NCBI GenBank assembly: GCA_003712055.1
Contig: RHLJ01000007.1
Span: 49,512 to 113,511 of the forward strand
Source of the DNA: Balneola sp.
GTDB lineage: Bacteria > Bacteroidota > Rhodothermia > Balneolales > Balneolaceae
Direction: 5' to 3'
DNA: 64,000 nt
Positions 1-8,995 of the stretch are shown piece after piece. Position 1 is the stretch's first letter. Each line of letters starts with the position of its first letter. The notes beneath the pieces were generated by a model. The model searched no databases and was not told the DNA's origin. It was given only the letters and a program-made list of their open reading frames with translations. A program made the translations under genes and the position numbers.

Positions 1-344
1 CCCGATTGAAGAATGTATTCAGCTGAATTCTCCGTTCCGAGGTAGGCAATCTTTCCGTCTTTTATCTTTTGTTTGAGGAAGTTTTTTGCCATCATACCAG
101 AAGTCACAATTTCATGTAACTCGATGTTATCCAAACCAATTTTTGCTAAACTTTCCTTTTGTTGTTTTCTGCTCCGCGATGCATCATTCGTTAAAATCCG
201 AAACGTTTTTCCCTGATCTTTAATCCACTGAATGGTGTTATTTGCTCCTTCAATTTGTCCCTGGTGATTTTTGATTACTCCGTAGGAGTCGAGCATGATC
301 ACTTTGAAGTCTTTAGCAATGTCAAAAAAAGAAGGATAACTCAT
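1..344 (-). CDS. HAD-IIA family hydrolase (partial, 3' end outside window)
   Basis: This is the N-terminal part (about 114 residues) of a HAD-superfamily IIA phosphatase of the NagD/phosphoglycolate-phosphatase type; the rest lies off the left edge. The start ATG (complement of 342-344) gives MSYPSFFDIAKDFKVIMLDS, with the motif I region reading MLDSYGV, followed by the small-residue-rich segment and a motif II-like ILTNDASRS around residue 55, as in HAD-IIA proteins that remove phosphate from small organic phosphates. The first Asp of motif I is present (LDSYG). It lies 2 nt downstream of the stop of the APH-like kinase gene, so it is probably the third gene of a minus-strand operon with the kinase and the glutamine-synthetase-like ligase. 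The substrate is unknown. Confidence 0.8.
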   Translation of the reverse strand, partial: MSYPSFFDIAKDFKVIMLDSYGVIKNHQGQIEGANNTIQWIKDQGKTFRILTNDASRSRKQQKESLAKIGLDNIELHEIVTSGMMAKNFLKQKIKDGKIAYLGTENSAEYILQS

Positions 345-346
345 AG

Positions 347-1390
347 TTATAGATTTAATGCTTTTAGTAGTGGATAGGGATCAAATTTTTGTTCAATGGA
401 AGGAAGGTGAGTATCGAATGCTTCTTTTTGAAGTTTAGTAGCAAATACTTCATGATAAAAGTACCTGCCATATTTAACTACATAAGTAAGGAGAAAGAAT
501 CGATAACACTCTTTTAAAAAAAGAATTTCCTGCTCTGATAGAGGGAAAATTTTATGGTATTCAGTTAGGAACAGCAGGAATCGTTCTTCCATCAACACAT
601 CTATGTTGTAGGTGAACACGGTTCTGTCCCCTATGTCAGAAACTACCCGGCTAAAAAAGTAAAAGTCCATCATTCTGGTACTCATCCTAAACCAATCGTA
701 ATCCCATCTCGAGAAAAACTCAAAATCTTTGTTCACTGAAAAGTTGCCGATATTCCAATCCACAAAAACAGGAATGATATCCAACTCATTAGCTCCTAGT
801 TTTTTATACTCTTTCTTAAACTCGAGACACTGGGATTCAATCAAATCCAGATACATATGATGTTGAAGATGCCCTTCATCGGATTTTAACACATCCAAAA
901 GCCCATCAATGTCTACTTTCATTGTTTTGGAAGAAAAGGGTAAAGTACCCTTTACGCTATCACAAGCCTTATGAAATTTTGCGGTTTCGTGTGCTAAGCC
1001 ACGGATTTGATCTTCATTTAATCTCCTGGGCAGCTTTTGTTGAATTCTTATCGGGCGGTAGAAAACAACCCAGACATCAATGATCTCCGCGTGATATCGA
1101 TACACAAACAACTCATTACCTTTCATTAGAGATCTGGCAAGGAAGTTCTCAAAAGGGTGAGGCAGGTTGTTAGAGAGGGAATTGATGATGCTATGATCTT
1201 CAACAAAATGATCAAATTCACCGAAATAGGAGAGCTTAGCTACAATAAGATTATGATCTCTAAGGGTGATCGAGTACACATGGTTGGTTGATACCTTGGC
1301 ACTTATATCTTCAATTCTAAAAATTTCTCTGGAGCTATCATACGCGTTCCAGGCTTCTCGCACTATATCATTAAAGTCTATAAAGGACAT
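347..1390 (-). CDS. APH/choline-kinase-fold phosphotransferase
   Basis: A 347-residue protein with the layout of the aminoglycoside phosphotransferase/homoserine kinase-like fold. The N-lobe holds a Lys in an IVAKLSYFGE strand; the C-lobe has a degenerate Brenner motif (PVFVDWNIGNFSV near residue 210, in place of the usual HGDxxxxN) and a metal-binding DYDW/MMDF region just after it. Such kinases phosphorylate small amines or alcohols; the substrate cannot be read from sequence. It sits 8 nt after the glutamine-synthetase-like gene and 2 nt before the HAD phosphatase on the same strand, so the three are likely cotranscribed and probably act on one metabolite. It could also be a non-catalytic pseudo-kinase, because the catalytic HGD is not canonical. 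Confidence 0.75.
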   Translation of the reverse strand: MSFIDFNDIVREAWNAYDSSREIFRIEDISAKVSTNHVYSITLRDHNLIVAKLSYFGEFDHFVEDHSIINSLSNNLPHPFENFLARSLMKGNELFVYRYHAEIIDVWVVFYRPIRIQQKLPRRLNEDQIRGLAHETAKFHKACDSVKGTLPFSSKTMKVDIDGLLDVLKSDEGHLQHHMYLDLIESQCLEFKKEYKKLGANELDIIPVFVDWNIGNFSVNKDFEFFSRWDYDWFRMSTRMMDFYFFSRVVSDIGDRTVFTYNIDVLMEERFLLFLTEYHKIFPLSEQEILFLKECYRFFLLTYVVKYGRYFYHEVFATKLQKEAFDTHLPSIEQKFDPYPLLKALNL

Positions 1391-1398
1391 GCCGGATA

Positions 1399-2751
1399 TT
1401 AAATAATTTCAAAGTATCTCTTTAACTCCCAATTCGATTTATTTGGATCGTATTGGTGACACTCCCATTCTCTTGTTTTTATAAAGTGATCCACAAACTC
1501 CTTTCCAAAAAGTTCTACAGGTATTTCAGAATCCTTCATAGCCTCTATAGCTGTTTTCAAATCCTGCGGTAGTCTTTTTTGCTCCGTCAATTCGTATTGG
1601 TTTCCGGAAGTAGCAGGGATATTGAGTTCCAGGTTATTGTTGATCCCGTACAGACCTGAGGCCAGGCTCCCAGCCATCGCTAAATAAGGATTTATATCTG
1701 CGCCAGGAACTCGGTTTTCTATTCTCATTGATTTTTTTCCATGCGGAATAACCCGAAGAGTAGTGGTTCGGTTTTCAACTCCCCAACTAGCAGAGGTAGG
1801 GGCCCATGATCCTTCCACATAGCGCTTATAGCTGTTTATTGTTGGAGCATACATCGGCATAATATATGGGAGGCAATGAAGTACCCCTGCTATATATTGT
1901 TGGGCTAGTTCAGTGAGGTTTTTCTCTCGCTTATCATCATAAAAGAGATTATTACCCTCAGCATCCCACAAACTTTGATGGATATGCGCACTGCATCCGG
2001 GAAGTCGGTCAGTCCATTTCGACATGAATGAAGCCGTTAATCCATATTGAGAAGCAATTTCTTTAACTGCAGTTTTGAACAGCGTAGCTCTATCTGCAGC
2101 TTCAACAACACTGGTGTAAGCAATTGCTGCTTCATAAACCCCATCTCCGGTTTCGGTATGTAAGCCTTCAATCGGTACTCCAAAATTTGATAACGATTCG
2201 AATAAATCGTTCACATACTCTGAATTTTGCGAAGCCCGAAGAATAGAATAGCCAAACATACCAGGTGTAAGTGGAGTCGGATTGGTGTAATCTTTTTCTT
2301 GTAGGGAATGTGGAGTCTCAAGGAAATTAAACCATTCAAATTCAGCTGAAAATTTTGAGGTATATCCAAGCTCAGAAAGTTGTTGCTCAACTTTCTTGAG
2401 AACTGACCGTGGGCAAACGCCACTTAGGTCATTCGATTCAGAGAAGTCAGCGAGGAAAAAAAGTTTTCCTTCTTCCCAGGGTATATTCCTTATAGTAGAA
2501 GGGTCAATAAGTGCAAATGAGTCGGGATATCCGGTATGCCATCCGCTTACCTCAGAATTGTCATAAACCTCATCATTCATATCCCAACCAAATATTACAT
2601 TGCAAAAGCCCACTCCTTTATCCAGGGCATTAAGGAATTTCTCTTTGCTGATTAGCTTACCTCTTAACACTCCATCAATATCTGTTACAGCAAATTTTAC
2701 ACTTTGATGACTACTATTTTCTAATAACTGTTCAATTTGCTGTTTGGTCAT
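1399..2751 (-). CDS. Glutamine synthetase family protein (gamma-glutamyl ligase)
   Basis: A 450-residue glutamine-synthetase-fold ligase. Seen: N-terminal beta-grasp segment FAVTDIDGVLRGKL, the substrate and metal motif CSAHIHQSLWD, the ATP-binding segment EGSWAPTSASWGVENR, and RIENRVPGADINPYLAMA near the C-terminus. This matches the GlnA-like/PuuA/FluG branch that couples ATP hydrolysis to gamma-glutamylation of ammonia or an amine. Clustering with a kinase and a HAD phosphatase, rather than with nitrogen-regulation genes, argues for an amine substrate and against housekeeping GlnA; that is inference. The start ATG (complement of 2749-2751) faces a 116 bp intergenic region shared with the divergent DUF1800 gene, which must hold the promoters for both directions. 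Confidence 0.88.
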   Translation of the reverse strand: MTKQQIEQLLENSSHQSVKFAVTDIDGVLRGKLISKEKFLNALDKGVGFCNVIFGWDMNDEVYDNSEVSGWHTGYPDSFALIDPSTIRNIPWEEGKLFFLADFSESNDLSGVCPRSVLKKVEQQLSELGYTSKFSAEFEWFNFLETPHSLQEKDYTNPTPLTPGMFGYSILRASQNSEYVNDLFESLSNFGVPIEGLHTETGDGVYEAAIAYTSVVEAADRATLFKTAVKEIASQYGLTASFMSKWTDRLPGCSAHIHQSLWDAEGNNLFYDDKREKNLTELAQQYIAGVLHCLPYIMPMYAPTINSYKRYVEGSWAPTSASWGVENRTTTLRVIPHGKKSMRIENRVPGADINPYLAMAGSLASGLYGINNNLELNIPATSGNQYELTEQKRLPQDLKTAIEAMKDSEIPVELFGKEFVDHFIKTREWECHQYDPNKSNWELKRYFEII

Positions 2752-2867
2752 AGCTATTTGCCTGGGTAGAATGATGAAATATTAAATTATTGAGAAATAG
2801 TAGCATTTCTAAGCTGTTCTGCTGTTATTTAGTGAATATTTCTGAATTACTCTAATGGAGTAGAAGT

Positions 2868-4373
2868 ATGTTTAAAGAAAAACTTGACCATGAAAAGGTC
2901 AAAGCTATTCATCAACCAAGAGAAAAGACCAGGGAAAAACTTGATAATCCCAAGGCAAAAGGTCTTTCTACTACTCTTAATGAGTTTATTCCAACTGCTG
3001 AAAAACCTTGGGATAAAAAAAGGGCAGCCCACGTAATTCGAAGATTGTCTTTCGGGCTTCATTATAATGATTTGGATACTGCTCTTTTAATGACGCCTTC
3101 CCAATTCATCGATTCTATGATTGATGCAGCTCTAAATGCAGAAATGCCTGCTGCCCCGGAATGGGAAAACAAATACCCTCCCGGGTGGGGCGCCTCTGAT
3201 GAAGAAGTAATTCAATACTTTTCGGAAAATTTTGATCTGTACATTGAATATCAAACGGAATGGACAGCCCTCATGAAAGCGCATCCTTTTCGAGAAAAGA
3301 TGGTTCTTTTTTGGCATAATCATTTTGTTACAGAGATTGGAAAATATGAGTTAGCTCCCTATGCCTATCGACATTTTTCGATACTTAGAAATAATGCACT
3401 GGGAAACGTTAAGGACTTTGTGAGGGAAATAGGCCTGGATCAAGCAATGCTCATTTACCTCGATGGGGTTGAAAACAGAGCAGAGAGCCCAAATGAAAAT
3501 TATGCGAGAGAGCTGTTGGAGCTTTTCACTATGGGGATTGGTAACTACACCCAAACCGATATTGAGGAGATAGCAAGGGCATTAACAGGTTACTGGGTAA
3601 ACTACTTTGATTTTTCTGTTAATTTTGCGGCTGAAATTCATGATGCAGGGGAAAAGACTTTTTTCGGGAGGACAGGGAACTACGATTATAACGACGTAAT
3701 CGATATCATTTTTGAAGAAAGAGAACAGGAAATAGCGGAATACATCTGCACAAAGATCTATAAGTTTTTTGTGTACGAAACACCAAATGAGGCTATCGTT
3801 TCAGAGCTTGCACAATTACTTATCAACGAGAATTTTGAAATTGAACCAGTTGTTCGGACGCTTCTGAAAAGCGAGCATTTTTTTGATGATGAGATTATGG
3901 GTGCAATGATTAAAAGCCCAATCGAATTAATGTTAGGTTTACAGATTGAGGTTGGGGAAGGTCTTAACGAGGATTTATTAAGCTGGCAGCCATGGCAATT
4001 GTTGAACTTGGGGCAATTCCTGTTCAGTCCGGTAAATGTGGCTGGCTGGCCCGGTCATAGAGCCTGGATCTCGACTACAACGCTTCCTTTTAGATGGCAG
4101 TATTCAGCTATACACGCCTATGCCGCAAGTATTGATCCGGTTTCAATTGCAAAGGCGATGAGTAACCCAAATGATCCATATCAATTGGTGGAAGACTTAG
4201 CCGAGTATATGCTGGCTGTAGATTTGCCGCAAGCTGATAAAGATGCACTGCCTGGAGTATTACTTGGTGGTATCCCCGATTATGAATGGAGTGTAGATGC
4301 AGGTGGAGCCAAATGGCGAATCCTGAGTTTGATGTCCCATATCCGTCAACTTCCAGCGTACCAGCTAAAGTAG
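2868..4373 (+). CDS. DUF1800 domain-containing protein
   Basis: A 501-residue DUF1800 protein. Characteristic segments are HVIRRLSFGLHYND near residue 60, FREKMVLFWHNHFVT (about 145), and NENYARELLELFTMGIGNYTQ (about 215), followed by the family's helical C-terminal half with PVNVAGWPGHRAWI. The biochemical function of DUF1800 is not established; it is typically encoded immediately upstream of a DUF1501 protein, as here, where only 10 nt separate the two. No clear signal peptide is visible: the N-terminus is charged (MFKEKLDHEKVKAIHQPREK). The pair is probably an operon starting in the intergenic region opposite the glutamine-synthetase-like gene. Confidence 0.9.
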   Translation: MFKEKLDHEKVKAIHQPREKTREKLDNPKAKGLSTTLNEFIPTAEKPWDKKRAAHVIRRLSFGLHYNDLDTALLMTPSQFIDSMIDAALNAEMPAAPEWENKYPPGWGASDEEVIQYFSENFDLYIEYQTEWTALMKAHPFREKMVLFWHNHFVTEIGKYELAPYAYRHFSILRNNALGNVKDFVREIGLDQAMLIYLDGVENRAESPNENYARELLELFTMGIGNYTQTDIEEIARALTGYWVNYFDFSVNFAAEIHDAGEKTFFGRTGNYDYNDVIDIIFEEREQEIAEYICTKIYKFFVYETPNEAIVSELAQLLINENFEIEPVVRTLLKSEHFFDDEIMGAMIKSPIELMLGLQIEVGEGLNEDLLSWQPWQLLNLGQFLFSPVNVAGWPGHRAWISTTTLPFRWQYSAIHAYAASIDPVSIAKAMSNPNDPYQLVEDLAEYMLAVDLPQADKDALPGVLLGGIPDYEWSVDAGGAKWRILSLMSHIRQLPAYQLK

Positions 4374-4383
4374 GAGAGAACAA

Positions 4384-5994
4384 ATGAAACGAATAAAAGG
4401 AAGTGCATTATCAGACGGAATTCATCATCATGAGCACCATGACTTATGTAGTCGTCGAGATTTTATTAGAAAATTAGGATTGTTCACAGCGGGTAGTTCA
4501 TTTGTATTAGGTAGTACTCCCGTTCAGGCTCTTCAAAGCTCCTCTTTATTTAGAAAACTGGCAGGTCTGGAAACCAATAGGGTACTTGTTTTAATCCAGT
4601 TGGATGGTGGTAATGATGGATTAAATACCATTGTGCCCATCGAAAACGATATTTACTACAATGCACGTGAAGATCTGGCTATTTCAAAAAATAGCACGGT
4701 AACCCTTACTGATACGGCAGGTATGCACCCTTCGATGTCTCCTCTTGAGAGTCTATGGAATGAAGGAAAAATGGGGGTCATACAGAACGTAGGTTATCCT
4801 AGTGGCGACTTATCTCATTTCAGATCAACTGATATCTGGCTTACAGGAAGTAGCCATGATGAATATTTAGAAACAGGCTGGATGGGAAGGCATCTGGATC
4901 AGCAATTCCCGGATTTCCAGGAAAATCCAACGGAGTATCCTCTGGCGGTACAGATAGGCGGTGCTTCTTCTTTATTATTTAAAGGCTCTTCATTGGATAT
5001 GGGTATGACTCTGAATGATGTAGAAGTTTTGGAATATTTGTTAGAAAATGGAGAAATCTATCCAACCGAAGGAATGCCTGACACTATTTATGGTGATGAA
5101 ATGAGGTATATGCGCATAATGGCGAATAACTCATTTAGGTATGCTGATACTATTAAAACTGCCTATGACTCAACTTCTAATCAGGTTGAGTTTAATGATC
5201 AGGAGTTAGGAAGAAGTCTCTCTATTGTTTCTCGATTAATTAAGGGCAATTTAGGGAGTAAAATTTTTCTTGTAAGCCTTGGAGGTTTTGATACCCATGC
5301 CAATCAATTAGAAGATCATTCAAATCTTTTATCAGAATTAAGTAATGCCATTAAGGATTTTTATGATGATCTAAATGCCGATGGACGTTCGGAAGAGGTC
5401 TTAATTGCTACATTTTCTGAGTTTGGAAGAAGAGTTCACAAGAACGGAGCTGCGGGAACGGATCATGGTACAGCTGCTCCACTATTAGTGTTCGGGGATA
5501 ATATTGAAGGAGGAATCATTGGATCTGATCCTAAACTTAACAACTCTGACTTAGATGAATTCGGAAATATGGTTCATGAGTACGATTTCCGTCAGGTATA
5601 TGCCACATTACTTAATGATTGGTTTCAATTAGAGGAATCCCAAACAGAAGAAACCATGGGAGATAGTTTTGAAAGGGTTCCTTTTCTAAAAACAGGTAAT
5701 TCAGTTAATAACGAAAGTGGTTTATCTCCATTCAAATTTCAGCTTCAGCAAAATTACCCCAACCCTTTTAATCCGAAAACCACCATTTCGTTTACACTTC
5801 AAAGTACTCAGCCAGTAAAGCTAGAGGTATATGATATTCAGGGGCGTGTGGTGCAAACTCTTGTTGAAGGAACAATTTCTGCGGGAGAACACAGGGTGCG
5901 CTTTGATGCTTCAAATCTTTCCAGCGGAACCTACTTGTACCGCCTGTATGCAGGGAATGAAATACAAACCAAAAGTATGACACTTATCAAGTGA
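4384..5994 (+). CDS. DUF1501 family protein with Tat signal and T9SS sorting domain
   Basis: A 536-residue exported protein. The N-terminus carries a Tat-like signal (SRRDFIRKLGLF at residues 23-34, hydrophobic stretch, likely cleavage after PVQA at 49). The core is DUF1501, related to the sulfatase/alkaline phosphatase fold, with LIQLDGGNDGLNTIVP, LGGFDTHANQ and ATFSEFGRRVHKNGAAGTDH. The last ~80 residues form a type IX secretion C-terminal domain (NYPNPFNPKTTISF through SSGTYLYRL, ending SMTLIK). A good ribosome-binding site (AGGAGAG) overlaps the stop of the DUF1800 gene 10 nt upstream, so the two are translated together. The layout implies Tat export, then delivery to the cell surface by T9SS. 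The enzymatic role is unproven. Confidence 0.92.
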   Translation: MKRIKGSALSDGIHHHEHHDLCSRRDFIRKLGLFTAGSSFVLGSTPVQALQSSSLFRKLAGLETNRVLVLIQLDGGNDGLNTIVPIENDIYYNAREDLAISKNSTVTLTDTAGMHPSMSPLESLWNEGKMGVIQNVGYPSGDLSHFRSTDIWLTGSSHDEYLETGWMGRHLDQQFPDFQENPTEYPLAVQIGGASSLLFKGSSLDMGMTLNDVEVLEYLLENGEIYPTEGMPDTIYGDEMRYMRIMANNSFRYADTIKTAYDSTSNQVEFNDQELGRSLSIVSRLIKGNLGSKIFLVSLGGFDTHANQLEDHSNLLSELSNAIKDFYDDLNADGRSEEVLIATFSEFGRRVHKNGAAGTDHGTAAPLLVFGDNIEGGIIGSDPKLNNSDLDEFGNMVHEYDFRQVYATLLNDWFQLEESQTEETMGDSFERVPFLKTGNSVNNESGLSPFKFQLQQNYPNPFNPKTTISFTLQSTQPVKLEVYDIQGRVVQTLVEGTISAGEHRVRFDASNLSSGTYLYRLYAGNEIQTKSMTLIK

Positions 5995-5999
5995 GAAGG

Positions 6000-6332
6000 C
6001 TATTCAGTGGTATCGTCCCCTTCATCAACCATGCTCCATCCTAATTCTTCAGCTTCATCCAGGAACTGCTTGTTGATTAGCGCCTGGTATACGATTCCGG
6101 TAGGACATGAGCAAGCTAAACAAACCCCATGTACAACTTCCCTGGAATCGAGAACTGGGATTTGATTCTCTTCTAGCTGAACAACAGCTTCCTTTAGGGA
6201 TGCAAAATCGGGAAAGATACACTGCCTTTCAGCACTAGCTATTCCGATCCAGATACTTTCCTCCAGCTCCTGTTCATTTAAAAAACCAGAACAACTTGAG
6301 AGGAATAATAGCATGAAAAAGAAATATCTCAT
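6000..6332 (-). CDS. Small putative lipoprotein
   Basis: A 110-residue protein beginning MRYFFFMLLFLSSCSGFL, a short lipoprotein signal with lipobox LSSC, so the mature protein would be acylated at Cys14. The mature part has a CLACSCPTG segment holding three cysteines, possibly a metal or disulfide site, and an acidic C-terminus. I do not recognise the family. It converges on the DUF1501 gene with 5 nt between the stops. Confidence 0.65.
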   Translation of the reverse strand: MRYFFFMLLFLSSCSGFLNEQELEESIWIGIASAERQCIFPDFASLKEAVVQLEENQIPVLDSREVVHGVCLACSCPTGIVYQALINKQFLDEAEELGWSMVDEGDDTTE

Positions 6333-6490
6333 GAGCGATTTAAATAAATGGCACTAAGTTATTATATAATAATTGGGAAAGTGACTTACCAATAACCATT
6401 AACAAATAACTATCATGTTAGTGAATAACCAATGGGCTGTAATTTATTGTACTCTATGTATTCGTTGCACCTAACGATGTGGCTAACACA

Positions 6491-6943
6491 TTATTTGCTG
6501 TCAATAGTACTTTCTATTCTTACATCATTTAAAAGCGTACGATGTACCGGACATTTTTTTGAGATTTCCAACAATTTGTCTAGTTGTTTATCATCAAGCT
6601 CGCCTTTAATAATCAGTTCTTTTTCAATCACGTCTATTTTTGAAGAAGGGTCTTCACAGCTCTTGCAATCATCAACATGACTCTTATTGTGTCTAAGTTC
6701 TACATACATATCTCCCAGTTCCCAGCCTTTTCTTTGAGCATACATTTTAACGGTCATTACTGTGCACGTTCCTAACGACATAAGTAAAAGATCATAGGGG
6801 TCCGGACCAAGATTTTGCCCGCCATCTACTTCTACAGGTTCATCAGAGATAAGCTCATGCTTTCCAGCTGTTAACGTTGTTTTAAAGGGTTCGTCTTTAG
6901 GCAAATAAACGTGGACAATTTTTTTTGAATCCTGATCTGTCAT
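6491..6943 (-). CDS. OsmC family peroxiredoxin-like protein
   Basis: A 150-residue OsmC/Ohr-family protein. The two redox cysteines of the family are seen at C60 (SLGTCTVMTVKMYAQRKG) and C131 (KKCPVHRTL), with the conserved GPDPYDLLLMSL segment before the first. OsmC proteins reduce organic hydroperoxides using this Cys pair. Extra cysteines in DDCKSCEDP between them are typical of a Bacteroidota subgroup. It is a single gene with intergenic space on both sides (158 bp and 174 bp). Confidence 0.9.
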   Translation of the reverse strand: MTDQDSKKIVHVYLPKDEPFKTTLTAGKHELISDEPVEVDGGQNLGPDPYDLLLMSLGTCTVMTVKMYAQRKGWELGDMYVELRHNKSHVDDCKSCEDPSSKIDVIEKELIIKGELDDKQLDKLLEISKKCPVHRTLLNDVRIESTIDSK

Positions 6944-7117
6944 AATTGATAAGGTTGGTTACTAAGACAAAGTACTTCAAAATCTGTAAAGAGAAAGGAG
7001 TGATTACAGTACCCAGGTTACAATCCCGTAACCTTTTCATTACCTAAAGGTAATACGCAAGCTATTCTATGGTAACAAGAAAACAAGATTTTAATCGATA
7101 AATCATCTTTACAGGCT

Positions 7118-7933
7118 ATGAAAAGATCCCTAGATACGGTAGTAATCTCGGACGTTCATCTGGGTACTGTTGGCTGTCATGCTGTTGAACTTGTCCAATA
7201 TCTCAATTCAATTGAACCAAAACGGATAATCCTCAATGGGGATTTTATTGATATGTGGCAGTTCAAAAAGTATTACTGGCCGGAAGCCCACATGCACGTA
7301 ATCCGTACTTTAATAACCATGATGACTAACGGAGTAGATATCTATTATCTCACCGGAAATCATGATGAAACCCTTCGCAAAGTATCCAGCCTTCAGTTAG
7401 GTCCTTTGTTCATTCTCGATAAACTTGTTCTTGAGCTAAATGGGGAAAAGGTATGGTTCTTCCATGGTGACATTTTCGACGTGACTATGAAGTACTCAAA
7501 ATGGCTAGCTAAATTAGGGGGCAAAGGGTACGAGCTATTGATTCTCCTAAACCGATGGGTGAATAAAATCTCCCAGAAATTGGGGTATGGTAAGTTATCT
7601 CTCTCTAAAAAAATTAAAGACAGCGTTAAAACAGCAGTTAACTTTATTGATGATTTTGAAGTAACTGCTATGGAGCTCGCGATAGATGAAGGATATGATT
7701 ATGTGGTTTGTGGTCATATACATCAACCAAAAATACGCGGTTATGAGAATGAGAAAGGTTCTGTGATTTATTTGAATTCAGGAGACTGGATCGAAAATCT
7801 AACCTGTCTTGAATATGATGGCCATGAATGGAGCCTTTACCGATATGAGGAAGACACGGTACTACAGGAAAGCCCAAGGGTAACACAACTTATCCAGCGC
7901 CATACGAATGATGCTAAAGTTATGATAGGATGA
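7118..7933 (+). CDS. LpxH-like metallophosphoesterase (UDP-2,3-diacylglucosamine diphosphatase family)
   Basis: A 271-residue calcineurin-like phosphoesterase with all dimetal motifs: SDVHLG (residues 10-15), NGDFIDMW, TGNHDE, FHGD and CGHIHQP. Spacing and length fit the LpxH/YbbF group, which cleaves UDP-2,3-diacylglucosamine to lipid X in lipid A synthesis; many Bacteroidota carry several paralogues of this group, so the lipid A role is not certain. The stop overlaps the start of the next gene, a glycosyltransferase, by 4 nt, which implies translational coupling and a shared envelope or glycolipid role. Confidence 0.85.
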   Translation: MKRSLDTVVISDVHLGTVGCHAVELVQYLNSIEPKRIILNGDFIDMWQFKKYYWPEAHMHVIRTLITMMTNGVDIYYLTGNHDETLRKVSSLQLGPLFILDKLVLELNGEKVWFFHGDIFDVTMKYSKWLAKLGGKGYELLILLNRWVNKISQKLGYGKLSLSKKIKDSVKTAVNFIDDFEVTAMELAIDEGYDYVVCGHIHQPKIRGYENEKGSVIYLNSGDWIENLTCLEYDGHEWSLYRYEEDTVLQESPRVTQLIQRHTNDAKVMIG

Positions 7934-8937
7934 GAATACTATACGGAGTACAAGGAACCGGACATGGTCATATAAGTCGGGCCAGAGTTGTGCTTCCAAA
8001 GCTGCGGGAGTATGCAGAGGTAGATGTACTTATAAGCGGATATAACTTCCACATGGACCTCGATGGAGAGATAGCTTATAAAGCCCGGGGAATTAGCCTT
8101 ACCTACGACAGCAAGGGTAGTGTGGATTTTTTAGAGACGGCACTCAATTTAAAACCGGTAAAATTCATACAGGATATTCAATCTGTTCCCCTGGAGGAAT
8201 ACGATTTTGTCGTAAATGATTTCGAGCCAGTCACAGCCTGGGCTGCTCAAACAGCTGGAGTTAATTGTGTAGGTATCAGTCATCAAGCGGCCTTTATGTC
8301 TCCAAATGTACCTAGGCCTCAAAAAAAGTCGCTAATGGCAGAAGGAGTGATGAAACATTTTGCTCCTTTTTCGGTTCCCGTGGGTTCTCATTATTTACGC
8401 TACGATGATTTTATTGAACCTCCAATTATCAGAAAGCAAATCAAGGAACTGAATCCTTTTCAGGGAGATCACATCACGGTTTACCTTCCTGCATTCGATC
8501 ATGAAACTCTCAGTTCTGTGTTTAATCAGGTAAAGCAGGTGCAATGGCATATTTTTTCTCCCACTTGTGATGAGCCTTACGAAAAAGGGAATGTATATAT
8601 TCGCCCAATTGGAAAGGATAGTTTCCTAAAGAGCTTCGAAAGCTGTTTAGGTGTAGTTTCATCTACTGGATTTGAAACCACTTCGGAATCAATGTTTTTG
8701 GGCAAAAGACTACTGACCATTCCTATCAGAAACCAATATGAACAATTATGTAATGCAGCCGCACTTGAGAAGTTAGGCGGGAGTGTTATTTATAACATTG
8801 ATGGCTCTTTCAAAACTAAAGTAAGCGACTGGATTCTAAATGGGGAAGCATTGGAGCTCCCTGAAATATCTGACGAAGATGTGCTCGTCAATAAGATCCT
8901 TACTGCAGGAATAGGGGAAGAGGTGGAGCTTTCTTGA
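7930..8937 (+). CDS. GT28/MurG-like glycosyltransferase
   Basis: A 335-residue protein with the N-terminal signature of two-domain (GT-B) glycosyltransferases: RILYGVQGTGHGHISRA, as in MurG-like and MJ1255-type proteins, where the Gly-rich loop contacts the acceptor. The C-domain shows GVVSSTGFETTSESMFLGKR, the nucleotide-sugar binding part. It probably transfers a sugar from a UDP-sugar to a lipid or saccharide acceptor. It overlaps the LpxH-like gene by 4 nt. The start ATG sits within the ATGA overlap and fits the family's short N-terminus. Confidence 0.82.
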   Translation: MRILYGVQGTGHGHISRARVVLPKLREYAEVDVLISGYNFHMDLDGEIAYKARGISLTYDSKGSVDFLETALNLKPVKFIQDIQSVPLEEYDFVVNDFEPVTAWAAQTAGVNCVGISHQAAFMSPNVPRPQKKSLMAEGVMKHFAPFSVPVGSHYLRYDDFIEPPIIRKQIKELNPFQGDHITVYLPAFDHETLSSVFNQVKQVQWHIFSPTCDEPYEKGNVYIRPIGKDSFLKSFESCLGVVSSTGFETTSESMFLGKRLLTIPIRNQYEQLCNAAALEKLGGSVIYNIDGSFKTKVSDWILNGEALELPEISDEDVLVNKILTAGIGEEVELS

Positions 8938-8945
8938 ACTAAACA

Positions 8946-8978
8946 TTGAACATAGAACTTCGAAGTTCATTTGTTCAA
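8946..8978. terminator. Perfect-arm inverted repeat between convergent genes
   Basis: TTGAACA (8946-8952) pairs with TGTTCAA (8972-8978) around the inner palindrome GAACTTCGAAGTTC (8955-8968). It lies in the 58 bp between the converging glycosyltransferase and DinB genes, so a bidirectional stop signal is the natural reading. No long U-tract follows, so a protein site or repeat remnant is also possible. Confidence 0.4.
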
Positions 8979-8995
8979 AGTTCAATTCCTTCTTC

